Source: Nocardioides sp. Soil774
Lineage (GTDB): Bacteria; Actinomycetota; Actinomycetes; Propionibacteriales; Nocardioidaceae
Direction of reading: 5' to 3'
Assembly (NCBI RefSeq): GCF_001428125.1
Contig: NZ_LMSM01000005.1
Location: forward strand, 253,701 to 317,700
DNA length: 64,000 bases
Shown here: positions 1-9,111 of the stretch, in pieces
How positions within the stretch are numbered: position 1 is the first letter of the stretch
How the letters are laid out: every line of letters begins with the position of its first letter
The notes under the pieces: generated by a model
What the model was told of the DNA's origin: nothing
Database searches by the model: none
Seen by the model: the letters and a program-made list of their open reading frames with translations, nothing else
Translations under genes and position numbers: made by a program

Positions 1-922
1 AGGTGAGGTCGAGGTGGCTCATCATCACCGCGGGCGCGTGGTGGGCGATCCCCGACTCGAACGGCGGGAGGTCGTGCGCCTCGATCTCGGCCAGGGTGGA
101 GTCGACGACCGGCAGCGCGTCGTGGCTGTCGGTCGTCGCGGTGCCGTGGCCGGGAAAGTGCTTGATGGTGGAGACGATGCCGGCGTCGTCGTAGCCCTTG
201 ACGGCCGCGCCGACGGCCTGTGCGGCGACCTTCGGGTCCTCCGAGGGCGAGCGGGCGCCGATCGTCGGGTCGGCGGCACCGATGGTCACGTCGGCGACCG
301 GGGCGAAGACCCAGGTGAAGCCGAGACCCCGCAGCTCCAGGCCGGTGGTCAGGGCGGCCGCGCGGGTGACCCGGCGCCCCAGGCGTGCGTCTGCCTGGAT
401 GGCGAGACCTGCCGACTGGAAGTGCGGGAAGTCCGTGGCGATGCCGCGCAGGTGCGAGACGTAGCCGCCCTCCTGGTCCACGCCGATCACCGGCGGGAAG
501 TCACGGCCGTCCTCGCGCGCGGCCTGTGCCAGCGCCGTCGTCATGGCCCGCACCTGGGCCTCGTCGACGACGTTGTCGCTGGTGACCGAGACCCCGGCGA
601 GGTGCAGGTCGCGCACCATGGCCGCGGGCTCCTCGGGGTCGGTGCCGTGGAAGCGCCCGACGATCACACCACCGGCGAGCTGCTCGGGGGTCCAGGTGCT
701 CACCAGCTCGCGGGCCGCGTCGAGCTCACCCAGCGTCGGTCCCCACGAGGTCGGGGTGTCGGGGTCCTGCGCCTGCTCGGTGACCGACGGGGACGCAGAC
801 GTGGGCCGACTGCTCGACGACGGCTCCGGGCCGGCCTGCTCCGACGTGGACGTCAGGCCGCACCCGCTCACCAGCAGTGCGGCTGCCGCGATCGAGGCGA
901 GGCGGGGGCGGGTCAGGAGCAC
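1..922 (-). CDS. Glycoside hydrolase family 3 lipoprotein (beta-N-acetylhexosaminidase-like), C-terminus off the window
   Basis: About 307 residues are visible and the C-terminal part lies left of base 1. The GTG start at 922 gives a lipoprotein signal peptide with lipobox LLVSGC (Cys about residue 21), then a Ser/Pro/Thr-rich linker. Family 3 signatures follow: GVDQEGG near residue 145 and KHFPGHG near residue 250, as in NagZ-type enzymes that remove N-acetylglucosamine from muropeptides. A role in cell-wall turnover on the outer face of the membrane is inferred from family and signal. The start is supported by TAACCT ending 7 bases upstream, which suggests a leaderless transcript. The next gene upstream on the same strand is coaE, 41 bases away. 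Confidence 0.85.
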   Translation of the reverse strand, partial: MLLTRPRLASIAAAALLVSGCGLTSTSEQAGPEPSSSSRPTSASPSVTEQAQDPDTPTSWGPTLGELDAARELVSTWTPEQLAGGVIVGRFHGTDPEEPAAMVRDLHLAGVSVTSDNVVDEAQVRAMTTALAQAAREDGRDFPPVIGVDQEGGYVSHLRGIATDFPHFQSAGLAIQADARLGRRVTRAAALTTGLELRGLGFTWVFAPVADVTIGAADPTIGARSPSEDPKVAAQAVGAAVKGYDDAGIVSTIKHFPGHGTATTDSHDALPVVDSTLAEIEAHDLPPFESGIAHHAPAVMMSHLDLT

Positions 923-929
923 GCGGGGG

Positions 930-935
930 AGGTTA
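930..935 (-). promoter_or_regulatory. -10 element of leaderless GH3 promoter
   Basis: On the minus strand TAACCT is followed by 7 bases and the GTG start, so transcription would begin at or next to the start codon. No Shine-Dalgarno is visible. Confidence 0.55.
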
Positions 936-963
936 CCGGCCGCACCCCGGCAATCGGGAAACC

Positions 964-1560
964 TCAGGCGCGGGCGGCGAGCTCGGCGTGGACCTCGGTG
1001 ACACGGCGCCGCAGGTCGTCGAGCGTGCCGGTGTTGTCGACGACGTACGTCGCGAGTGCGAGCCGGTCCGCACGGCTGGCCTGGGCGGCGATCCTGGCCT
1101 CGGCTTCGGCGCGCGACCAGCCCCGCTCACGCTCCATCCGGTCGACCTGCACCTCGACCGGGGCGTCCACGACGACGACGGCGTCGAACGAGCCGGCCCG
1201 GCCCACCTCGGCGAGGAGCGGAATGTCGTGCACCACGACCGCGTCGGGCGCCGCCTCGGCCTCGAGCTCGGCGCTGCGCCGGTGCACGAGCGGGTGGATG
1301 ATCGCCTCCAGCCGCCGGCGCGCCCCGGGGTCGGCGAACACCAGGGCCCCCATCGCCGGACGGTCGAGCTCGCCGTCGGGGCCGAGGACGTCATCGCCGA
1401 ACTCGGCCACGACGGCGTCGAGACCGGGGGTGCCCTTCGCCACGACCTCCCGGGCCAGCGCGTCGGCGTCGATGACGACCGCGCCCAGCTCGGCGAGGAT
1501 GGACGAGACGGAGCTCTTGCCGGAGGCGATGCCCCCGGTGAGCCCGACCCGGACCGTCAC
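964..1560 (-). CDS. coaE: Dephospho-CoA kinase
   Basis: 198 residues, the usual length for CoaE, which phosphorylates the 3'-hydroxyl of dephospho-CoA in the last step of coenzyme A synthesis in the cytoplasm. The N-terminus has the P-loop [12 protein letters not shown] (residues 6-17), followed by [12 protein letters not shown], typical of the family. The GTG start overlaps the stop of the upstream aminotransferase by four bases (GTGA), implying translational coupling. In many actinobacteria coaE directly follows rpsA; here a 4.9-kb block lies between them, so the pair has been separated but the regional order is kept. Confidence 0.93.
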   Translation of the reverse strand: MTVRVGLTGGIASGKSSVSSILAELGAVVIDADALAREVVAKGTPGLDAVVAEFGDDVLGPDGELDRPAMGALVFADPGARRRLEAIIHPLVHRRSAELEAEAAPDAVVVHDIPLLAEVGRAGSFDAVVVVDAPVEVQVDRMERERGWSRAEAEARIAAQASRADRLALATYVVDNTGTLDDLRRRVTEVHAELAARA

Positions 1561-2843
1561 CGGTCCCGGCCGGCGGCGTGCTCGGCCGCGGCGAGCAGGA
1601 CGCACGTGGCGACGCCCTCCATGGCTGCGGTGACCTCGGCGAGCGGCGGCATGGTCGGCGCGAGGCGGATGTTGGTGTCGTCGGGGTCCTGCTTGTAGGG
1701 GAACGACGAGCCGGCCGGGGTCAGCGCGATGCCGGCCTCCTTGGCGAGCGCGACGACCCGCGACGCGGTGCCGGGCACGACGTCGAGGTTGACGAAGTAG
1801 CCGCCGGTGGGGGTGTTCCAGGTCGCCACGCCACGCCCGCCGAGCCGCTCGGCGAGCACCCGGTCGACCTCCGCGAACTTGGGCGCGATGATCTCGCGGT
1901 GCTTGACCATGTGGTCGCGCACGCCCTGGGCCGACCCGAAGAGCTCGAGGTGGCGCAGGTGGTTGACCTTGTCGGGGCCGATGGAGCCGTTGCCGAGGTG
2001 CTGGAGGTACCACGCGACGTTCTCCCGCGAGGCCGCCAGGAAGGCCACGCCCGCGCCGGCGTAGGTGATCTTCGAGGTCGAGGCGAACATGATCGGCCGG
2101 TGCGGGTGACCAGCCGCCGAGGCCAGGGTGAGGATGTCGGCGCTCTTCGCCTCGTCCTCGGTGAGGTGGTGCAGCGCGTAGGCGTTGTCCCAGAAGATCT
2201 TGAAGTCGGCCGCGGCCGTCGGCATGGCCGCGAGCCGGGCCGCCACCTCCTGGCTGCAGATCGCGCCCGAGGGGTTGGCGTACGTCGGCACGATCCACAT
2301 GCCCTTGATGGTCGGGTCGTCGGCCACGAGCGCCGCCACGGCCTCAGCGTCGGGGCCGTCGTCGTGCATCGGCACGGTGACCATCTCGATGCCGAGGCTC
2401 TCGAGCAGGGTGAAGTGGCGGTCGTAGCCCGGCACGGGGCACACGAAGCGCACCGTCTCCTCACGGCTCCAGGGCCGCTCGGAGTCCACGGCGCCGAAGA
2501 GCAGCAGGTCGACCAGGCAGTCGCGCATGATCGTCAGGCTCGAGTTGCCGCCCGCAACGACCTGCTCGGGCTCGACCCACAGCAGCTCGGCGAAGATCTC
2601 GCGCAGCTCGCGCAGGCCCTCGAGCCCGCCGTAGTTGCGCACATCGACGCCCGCGGCGTCGCGGGTGGACGTCGGCAGGCGCAGCAGGTCGTCGGAGAGG
2701 TCGAGCTGCTCGGACGAGGGCTTGCCGCGCGTCAGGTCCAGCTTGAGCCCGCGGGCCTTCAGATCCTCGTAGGCGGCGCGCTGCTCCTCCAGCAGGGCGG
2801 CGAGGTCGTCGGCGGACAGGTCGGCCAGCGCAGTCGCGTTCAC
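1557..2843 (-). CDS. PLP-dependent aminotransferase (class I fold, aspartate-aminotransferase-like)
   Basis: 428 residues. The pattern ([14 protein letters not shown] near residue 35, YANPSG near 190, PLP lysine in STSKITYAG near 258) fits the actinobacterial aspartate/alanine-glyoxylate-type aminotransferases (PF12897-like) that exchange amino groups between amino acids and 2-oxoacids. The substrate cannot be fixed from sequence. Two in-frame GTG starts exist, at 2849 and 2843. I chose 2843 because TAGCCT lies exactly 7 bases before it, the spacing seen for other leaderless genes here, while 2849 would lie only 1 base after the hexamer. It overlaps coaE by 4 bases. Confidence 0.85.
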   Translation of the reverse strand: MNATALADLSADDLAALLEEQRAAYEDLKARGLKLDLTRGKPSSEQLDLSDDLLRLPTSTRDAAGVDVRNYGGLEGLRELREIFAELLWVEPEQVVAGGNSSLTIMRDCLVDLLLFGAVDSERPWSREETVRFVCPVPGYDRHFTLLESLGIEMVTVPMHDDGPDAEAVAALVADDPTIKGMWIVPTYANPSGAICSQEVAARLAAMPTAAADFKIFWDNAYALHHLTEDEAKSADILTLASAAGHPHRPIMFASTSKITYAGAGVAFLAASRENVAWYLQHLGNGSIGPDKVNHLRHLELFGSAQGVRDHMVKHREIIAPKFAEVDRVLAERLGGRGVATWNTPTGGYFVNLDVVPGTASRVVALAKEAGIALTPAGSSFPYKQDPDDTNIRLAPTMPPLAEVTAAMEGVATCVLLAAAEHAAGRDR

Positions 2844-2850
2844 GCGCACA

Positions 2851-2856
2851 AGGCTA
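2851..2856 (-). promoter_or_regulatory. -10 element of leaderless aminotransferase promoter
   Basis: TAGCCT on the minus strand, 7 bases before GTG at 2843. It decides between the two candidate starts. Confidence 0.6.
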
Positions 2857-2915
2857 CCGAGGCACGTCGTACGACCTCAGGGGTGGAGCCACGGAGCGGG
2901 ACGGGCCGCCCGGGC

Positions 2916-3866
2916 TCAGGCAGGCGTGCGGAACGTACGCCGGTACTCCTGGGGGCTGACCCCGCGCGAGCGCCCGAAGTGGTGGCGCAGGGTCGCGGCG
3001 TTGCCGAAGCCGACCTCGGAGGCCACCCAGTCGATGGAGTGGTCGGTCTGCTCGAGCAGCTCCTCGGCCGCGCGCACCCGCTCGCCGAGGATCCAGCTGT
3101 AGGGCGTGGTGCCCGTCTCCTCCTTGAAGCGCCGGGCGAAGGTGCGCGCCGACATGTGCACCTGCCGGGCGAGGGTCTCGACGTCGAGCTCCTCGTCGAG
3201 GTGCTCGCTGATCCATGCCAGCAGGGGCGCCAGGGCGTCGGACTCGCAGACCGGCACCGGGCGGGTGATGAACTGTGCCTGTCCGCCGTCGCGGTGCGGC
3301 GGGACGACCATGCGGCGCGCCGTGGTCGCGGCGACCTTCGCGCCGAACTGCTGGCGCATCACGTGCAGCGCGGCGTCGAGGGCGGCCGCCGACCCGGCCC
3401 CCGTCACGATCGAGCCGTCCTGGACGTAGAGCACGTCGCGGTCGACGATCGCGTCGGGGTAGCGCTCGGCCAGCTCCGCGGCGTAGCGCCAGTGGGTCGT
3501 GCAGCGCCGTCCGTCCAGGAGCCCGGCCTCACCGAGCATGAAGGTGGCCGAGCAGTGCGCGAAGAGCATGGCTCCCCGCGCATGGGCCTGGCGGAGCAGC
3601 TCGGAGACCTCGGGCGAGGACCCGCGGTGGTCGCTCTTCGGCGCCAGGCAGATCAGGTCGGCGTCGGCGGCTGCGTCGAGGCCGTGCTCGACGACCAGGT
3701 CGAAGCCCGCCCGGGTGGTCAGCCGGCCGGGACGAGGGGTGACGACGGTGAAGTCGAAGACCGGGTTGTCGTCCTCGGGGTGGTAGGGCTCGGCCCACAC
3801 CTCGCACAACGCTCCCAGCCCGAACGGCTCCGGCTGGTCCTGCACCACGACGGCGACCTTCTGCAT
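2916..3866 (-). CDS. GlxA-type AraC family transcriptional regulator (DJ-1/PfpI domain plus AraC HTH)
   Basis: 316 residues, start ATG (MQKVAVVVQD). Residues 1 to about 190 form a DJ-1/PfpI-like (class I amidotransferase fold) domain with the nucleophile-elbow region ALFAHCSATFMLGEAG, and residues about 215-312 an AraC-type double helix-turn-helix (WISEHLDEELDVETLARQVH, then FARRFKEETGTTPYSWI and VASEVGFGNAATLRHHF). Such GlxA/FtrA-like proteins are DNA-binding regulators; their ligand is usually unknown. The gene is divergent from a 52-codon ORF, and a perfect inverted repeat in the intergenic region is a plausible operator. Further half-site-like copies lie near its own start, suggesting autoregulation. 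Confidence 0.88.
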   Translation of the reverse strand: MQKVAVVVQDQPEPFGLGALCEVWAEPYHPEDDNPVFDFTVVTPRPGRLTTRAGFDLVVEHGLDAAADADLICLAPKSDHRGSSPEVSELLRQAHARGAMLFAHCSATFMLGEAGLLDGRRCTTHWRYAAELAERYPDAIVDRDVLYVQDGSIVTGAGSAAALDAALHVMRQQFGAKVAATTARRMVVPPHRDGGQAQFITRPVPVCESDALAPLLAWISEHLDEELDVETLARQVHMSARTFARRFKEETGTTPYSWILGERVRAAEELLEQTDHSIDWVASEVGFGNAATLRHHFGRSRGVSPQEYRRTFRTPA

Positions 3867-3913
3867 GCGATCAGTCTGGACCCGCGGTGGCAGTAAATCA
3901 ACTAACCCTGTCG

Positions 3914-3935
3914 TTCCTGCCACTGGTGGCAGGAA
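3914..3935. promoter_or_regulatory. Perfect inverted repeat, candidate GlxA-regulator operator
   Basis: TTCCTGCCAC and its exact complement GTGGCAGGAA are separated by 2 bases. Related half-sites GTGGCAG (3887-3893) and CTGCCA (3955-3960) flank it, so the 93-bp divergent intergenic region carries four half-sites. Position between an AraC-type regulator and the small gene it faces supports an operator; binding is inferred. Confidence 0.6.
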
Positions 3936-3959
3936 GACGATGAGCGCAGACTTGCTGCC

Positions 3960-4118
3960 ATGACCGCATTCCTGTTGATCCTGACCCTCGCGGCACTCGC
4001 CGCACTGCTGGTCAGCTATGTCCGCCACGACCGCTTCGCCGGCCCCGCCGCCACCTCCCACCTGCTCGACGACCTCGGCCCCGTCGAGGCGCGCCAGCAC
4101 CTGGTCCCCCGCCGCTGA
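3960..4118 (+). CDS. Small single-pass membrane protein, unknown function
   Basis: 52 residues (MTAFLLILTLAALAALLVSYV...). One N-terminal hydrophobic helix (about residues 3-21) is followed by a short polar tail ending HLVPRR. It faces the GlxA-type regulator across the inverted-repeat region and is the only gene that would be controlled to the right, so it may be the regulator target or the first gene of a unit with the downstream ligase (66 bases away, which has its own promoter-like hexamer). There is no strong ribosome binding site. I do not recognise the family. Confidence 0.5.
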   Translation: MTAFLLILTLAALAALLVSYVRHDRFAGPAATSHLLDDLGPVEARQHLVPRR

Positions 4119-4172
4119 TCCAGCCGTCGAGGCCGCTCCGGACCCGGCGCCGTCGGCCCGACGCGACCCCGG

Positions 4173-4178
4173 CACAAT
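4173..4178 (+). promoter_or_regulatory. -10-like element of the acyl-CoA ligase gene
   Basis: CACAAT followed by 6 bases and ATG at 4185. The identical hexamer with the identical gap precedes the thioesterase at 30335. Confidence 0.45.
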
Positions 4179-4184
4179 GCCCGC

Positions 4185-5450
<1,266 letters not shown>

Positions 5451-5457
5451 CGTCGAC

Positions 5458-6327
5458 TCAGACGCCCCACACGTGGCGCAGCTCGTCGACGAGGTCGCGC
5501 GACTGGCGCAGCCCCGCCTCGGCCGCGACCTTGCGCTTGGCGGGGTCGAGCAGGTTGCGCCCGAACGCAGCGAGCGCGTCGGCGTCCGGGGTGACGACCG
5601 ACCACTCCCGCGGGCCCACCTTCTCCAGCTGCGCACGGATCGAGGTCCTCCGGCTGAACGAGCGCGGCAGCGGGGCGAGCACCACCACACGGTCCGCGTC
5701 GCCGACCACGTCGACGTTGGCCGTGGAGCGCATGCCGCCGTCCATGTAGGTGCGTCCGCCGATCTCGACCGGAGGCCACACCGTGGGCACCGCACAGCTT
5801 GCCGCCACGGCGCTCACGAGGTCGACGTCGGAGTCGGCCGTGAAGACGGTGAACTCCCCGCTCTCGGCGTCGACCGCGGTGATCCGCAGGTCGCGGTCGG
5901 GCCAGCCGTGGACGGGCAGCCGCGAGCGGATCACGCCCTCCCGGTCGACGCTCCCGGGCCGGTGTGCGGCGTGGGCCACCCGGCCGACCCGGGCCAGCTT
6001 GTCGCGCCCGCTGCCGGGCAGCAGGTAGGGCGGGGCCAGCTTGAGTGCGGCGATGCGCGAGAGCCGGCCGCCGAGCTCGGCGTCGGGAGGTGCGAGCTGC
6101 GCGGCGTAGAGGTCGGCGAGCGGCACGTCGTTGGTCACCTGCGCACCGACCACCGAGCCGGCCGAGGTGCCGACGACGACGTCGGCGTCACTCAGGTCGA
6201 CCCCGGCCTCGGCCACGCCGGCCAGGATGCCGAGCTCCCACGCGATGCCCGTGATGCCGCCGCCACCGAGCACCAGCGCGGTCCTGCCCCGGCCCGGCTC
6301 GTCTGCCTGCTCTGCCTCGTCTGCCAT
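5458..6327 (-). CDS. Patatin-like phospholipase
   Basis: 289 residues. The oxyanion-hole motif LGGGGITGIAWELG (about residues 20-33), the nucleophile elbow GTSAGS (Ser about 55) and the catalytic Asp in YMDGGMRS complete the Ser-Asp dyad of patatin acyl hydrolases. There is no signal peptide, so it is probably cytoplasmic and acts on lipid acyl esters; the substrate is unknown. A weak -10-like TAGAAC lies 6 bases before the ATG. It is separated from rpsA, upstream on the same strand, by a strong hairpin. Confidence 0.88.
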   Translation of the reverse strand: MADEAEQADEPGRGRTALVLGGGGITGIAWELGILAGVAEAGVDLSDADVVVGTSAGSVVGAQVTNDVPLADLYAAQLAPPDAELGGRLSRIAALKLAPPYLLPGSGRDKLARVGRVAHAAHRPGSVDREGVIRSRLPVHGWPDRDLRITAVDAESGEFTVFTADSDVDLVSAVAASCAVPTVWPPVEIGGRTYMDGGMRSTANVDVVGDADRVVVLAPLPRSFSRRTSIRAQLEKVGPREWSVVTPDADALAAFGRNLLDPAKRKVAAEAGLRQSRDLVDELRHVWGV

Positions 6328-6363
6328 GCGCCAGTTCTACCCGAGTCGCCCCCGCACGACGAA

Positions 6364-6390
6364 CGGCCCGCCGGGAGTCCCGGCGGGCCG
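6364..6390 (-). terminator. Hairpin downstream of rpsA
   Basis: CGGCCCGCCGGG pairs perfectly with CCCGGCGGGCCG around the 3-base loop AGT (12-bp stem). It sits between the rpsA stop and the patatin start. There is no U-tract, as usual for high-GC actinobacterial terminators. Confidence 0.75.
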
Positions 6391-6425
6391 TACGTGTGAG
6401 TGCGTCAGATCAGCGGGTCAGGCGA

Positions 6426-7907
6426 TCAGGCCTGGCCACCGGTCAGCTTCTCGCGGAGCGCCTGCAGCGCCTCGTCGGAGGCGAGCGAGCCGCCGGTGTC
6501 GCCACCGGTCTCGGCCTCGGCGTCGCCACCGGAGCTGTACGACGTCGCCTCGCCGGCCTCGGCCTCGGCGACCTTGGCCTCGGCCTGCTGCTTGACGTGC
6601 TGCTCCCAGCGCGCGTGCGCCTTGGCGTACTGGTCCTCCCAGACCGCACGCTGCTCGTCGAAGCCCTCGAGCCACTCGCCCGTCTCGGGGTCGAAGCCCT
6701 CGGGGTAGACGTAGTTGCCCTGCTCGTCGTAGGTCGCGGTCATGCCGTAGAGCGTGGGGTCGAACTCCTCCACGTCGGCGGCGGCAGCGGTCTCGTTGGC
6801 CTGCTTGAGCGACAGCGAGATGCGGCGACGCTCGAGGTCGATGTCGATGATCTTGACCATGACGTCGTCGTTGACCTGGACGACCTGCTCGGGGATCTCG
6901 ACGTGACGCTCGGCGAGCTCGGAGATGTGCACCAGGCCCTCGATGCCCTCCTCGACGCGGACGAACGAACCGAAGGGCACCAGCTTGGTGACCTTGCCCG
7001 GGACGATCTGGCCGATCTGGTGGGTGCGGGCGAAGTGCTGCCACGGGTCCTCCTGGGTCGCCTTCAGCGACAGGGAGACACGCTCGCGGTCCATGTCGAC
7101 GTCGAGGACCTCGACGGTGACCTCGTCGCCCACGGCGACGACCTCGGACGGGTGGTCGATGTGCTTCCACGACAGCTCGGAGACGTGCACGAGGCCGTCG
7201 ACGCCGCCGAGGTCCACGAACGCACCGAAGTTGACGATCGAGGACACGACACCCTTGCGGATCTGGCCCTTCTGGAGCTGGGCGAGGAAGCCGTGGCGGA
7301 CCTCGGACTGGGTCTGCTCGAGCCAGGCGCGACGCGACAGGACCACGTTGTTGCGGTTCTTGTCGAGCTCGATGATCTTCGCCTCGAGCGTCTGGCCGAC
7401 GTAGGGCTGCAGGTCGCGGACGCGACGCATCTCCACCAGCGAGGCGGGCAGGAAGCCGCGCAGGCCGATGTCGAGGATGAGGCCGCCCTTGACGACCTCG
7501 ATGACGGTGCCCTCGACGACGCCGTCCTCCTCCTTGACCTGCTCGATGGTGCCCCAGGCACGCTCGTACTGAGCACGCTTCTTGGACAGGATCAGACGGC
7601 CTTCCTTGTCCTCCTTCTGGAGGACCAGGGCCTCGACCTTGTCGCCCACGGAAACGACCTCGTTGGGGTCGACGTCGTGCTTGATGGACAGCTCGCGCGA
7701 GGGGATGACGCCCTCGGTCTTGTAGCCGATGTCGAGGAGGACCTCGTCACGGTCCACCTTGACGATGGTGCCGTCGACGATGTCACCGTCGTTGAAGTAC
7801 TTGATGGTCGCGTCGATCGCCGCGAGGAAGTCCTCTTCGGACCCGATGTCGTTGATCGCCACCTGAGGGGCGTCGTAGTCCGGAAGAGTGGAGAGCGTGC
7901 TCGTCAT
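6426..7907 (-). CDS. rpsA: 30S ribosomal protein S1
   Basis: 493 residues. Four S1/OB-fold repeats are visible, about residues 40-110 (GDIVDGTIVKVDRDEVLLDIGYKTEG...), 125-190, 210-280 (GVVSSIVNFGAFVDLGGVDGLVH) and 295-365 (GKVTKLVPFGSFVRVEEGIEGLVH), followed by an acidic, Ala/Glu-rich C-terminal tail, the four-domain form typical of actinobacteria. S1 helps load structured mRNAs on the ribosome. The ATG at 7907 is preceded by AAGG on the minus strand; an in-frame extension to 8090 has no family resemblance. The mRNA leader appears about 150 bases long, room for translational autocontrol. Confidence 0.96.
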   Translation of the reverse strand: MTSTLSTLPDYDAPQVAINDIGSEEDFLAAIDATIKYFNDGDIVDGTIVKVDRDEVLLDIGYKTEGVIPSRELSIKHDVDPNEVVSVGDKVEALVLQKEDKEGRLILSKKRAQYERAWGTIEQVKEEDGVVEGTVIEVVKGGLILDIGLRGFLPASLVEMRRVRDLQPYVGQTLEAKIIELDKNRNNVVLSRRAWLEQTQSEVRHGFLAQLQKGQIRKGVVSSIVNFGAFVDLGGVDGLVHVSELSWKHIDHPSEVVAVGDEVTVEVLDVDMDRERVSLSLKATQEDPWQHFARTHQIGQIVPGKVTKLVPFGSFVRVEEGIEGLVHISELAERHVEIPEQVVQVNDDVMVKIIDIDLERRRISLSLKQANETAAAADVEEFDPTLYGMTATYDEQGNYVYPEGFDPETGEWLEGFDEQRAVWEDQYAKAHARWEQHVKQQAEAKVAEAEAGEATSYSSGGDAEAETGGDTGGSLASDEALQALREKLTGGQA

Positions 7908-7912
7908 ATGGG

Positions 7913-7924
7913 AAGGAATTCCTT
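7913..7924. promoter_or_regulatory. Palindrome overlapping the rpsA ribosome binding site
   Basis: AAGGAATTCCTT is a perfect 12-bp palindrome 5 bases upstream of the rpsA ATG. It contains the likely Shine-Dalgarno AAGGA, so it could pair with itself or bind a dimer and limit initiation. Confidence 0.35.
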
Positions 7925-8059
7925 GGATGGATGGAGTCGTGCGGACGCGCGCAACCGTCTGTTTCACTGGGCCGCGACGGTGACGGGTCACTGACGAGGT
8001 CTCGGCGAGCCGGGGTTCGCTCGGTATGGAAGCCGGGCAGACGTCTGGCGCAACTCCCA

Positions 8060-8065
8060 AGACTA
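8060..8065 (-). promoter_or_regulatory. Candidate rpsA -10 element
   Basis: TAGTCT on the minus strand, with a -35-like TTGGAC 19 bases upstream of it. It would give a leader of about 145 bases. The rest of the 229-base interval 7908-8136 shows no gene. Confidence 0.35.
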
Positions 8066-8136
8066 CGCGTGCGCGGCACGCTGCGTCCAACCGGGGCGCA
8101 CGCTCGTCCCACGCTCAGGGGACGTCCGCGCACGGC

Positions 8137-9036
8137 TCAGGTCGCGAAGGGCCAGGCGTGCAGGTCGCCGCTGTCGGCGACGGCCCTGAGCAGCCGCTCC
8201 GCGCGGTCGGCCACCGGGTTGTCGCCGGCGCGGGCCGCGAGGTCGACCAGCGCCCACAGGTCCGCGGCGCGGGCCCCGTCGAGCAGCTGCCGCTCGTCTC
8301 CCCCGCGCAGCGACGTCCAGGCACCCACGACGCCCGAGACATAGGCCGGGTGGCGCTCGAAGCGCACCAGGTTGCCCACGTCGGTCCACGGGTGCCCGGC
8401 GTGGGCGAACTCCCAGTCGAGCACCGCGGTGAGACCCAGCGTGTCGGGGTCGACCAGCACGTTCTTGGGGTTGAGGTCGCCGTGCACCAGGCACGCGCGA
8501 CCCACCGCGTCCAGCACGGCCTGCGCCGGCTCGGCGACCTCCGCGAGCCGCGCGCGGGCGGTGGCCTCCCACCGGGTCAGGCGGGACTCCACCCACTCCG
8601 GCAGCCCGGCGCCGGGGAGGTCACCGAGCGTGAGCTCGGCGTCGACGAACAGCCCGGGCCGCAGCCACGGCATGCCGGCGAGCGTGGCGGCCGTCGTGCC
8701 CATGGCGCGGCCCAGGCGCTCCATCCCGGCAGCATCGAGGCCCGGGAGCACCAGGTCGCCGCGCACGCCCGGCATCCAGCTCGTCACGAGCAGCCCGGGC
8801 CGACCGGACGCCTGGTGCTCGCGCACCAGCTCCACGACCTCGGGCACCGGCACCAGTCCCCGCACCAGGTGCAGCACCGCGCGGTCGACCTCCGGGGCCG
8901 TCGCGCCACGCCCGTCACCCGGCGGATAGATGCGTACGACGGTGCGCTCGCCACCCGCCTCGCCCACGAACGTGCGGCCGGAGTGGCCACCCGCCAAGGG
9001 CGTCACGGAGGACCGCGGCTCGCTCACGCCACGCAT
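8137..9036 (-). CDS. Aminoglycoside phosphotransferase family kinase (APH fold)
   Basis: 299 residues. The choline/aminoglycoside kinase fold shows in the Brenner motif FVHGDLNPKNVLVD (about residue 195, catalytic Asp) and the metal-binding TAVLDWEFAHAGHPWTDVGNLVRF about 15 residues later. The N-terminal lobe has the Gly-rich LAGGHSGRTFVGEAGGERTVVRIY. Such proteins phosphorylate small hydroxylated molecules with ATP; resistance is only one possible role and the substrate here is unknown. The start is ATG MRGVSEPRSS; a GTG four codons later is an alternative. It is divergent from the methyltransferase at 9112. Confidence 0.85.
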   Translation of the reverse strand: MRGVSEPRSSVTPLAGGHSGRTFVGEAGGERTVVRIYPPGDGRGATAPEVDRAVLHLVRGLVPVPEVVELVREHQASGRPGLLVTSWMPGVRGDLVLPGLDAAGMERLGRAMGTTAATLAGMPWLRPGLFVDAELTLGDLPGAGLPEWVESRLTRWEATARARLAEVAEPAQAVLDAVGRACLVHGDLNPKNVLVDPDTLGLTAVLDWEFAHAGHPWTDVGNLVRFERHPAYVSGVVGAWTSLRGGDERQLLDGARAADLWALVDLAARAGDNPVADRAERLLRAVADSGDLHAWPFAT

Positions 9037-9099
9037 GGTCGCACAGGGGTCGGTGACCCGACCCGACCCGACTGGCGCACCGCCGCGCCGCACCGGCAC

Positions 9100-9105
9100 T
9101 AGGCT
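9100..9105 (+). promoter_or_regulatory. -10 element of leaderless methyltransferase promoter
   Basis: TAGGCT followed by 6 bases and GTG at 9112. Confidence 0.55.
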
Positions 9106-9111
9106 CGTGAC

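Noticed and set aside
14..1633. A 539-codon plus-strand frame over GH3 and coaE
   Set aside because: Shadow frame; both minus-strand proteins carry clear family motifs.
7908..8090. Extension of rpsA to an upstream start
   Set aside because: The added residues show no S1 similarity and the ATG at 7907 has a ribosome binding site.
8137..9036. Calling the APH-fold kinase an antibiotic-resistance gene
   Set aside because: The fold is shared by many small-molecule kinases and there is no mobile context or specific resistance motif.
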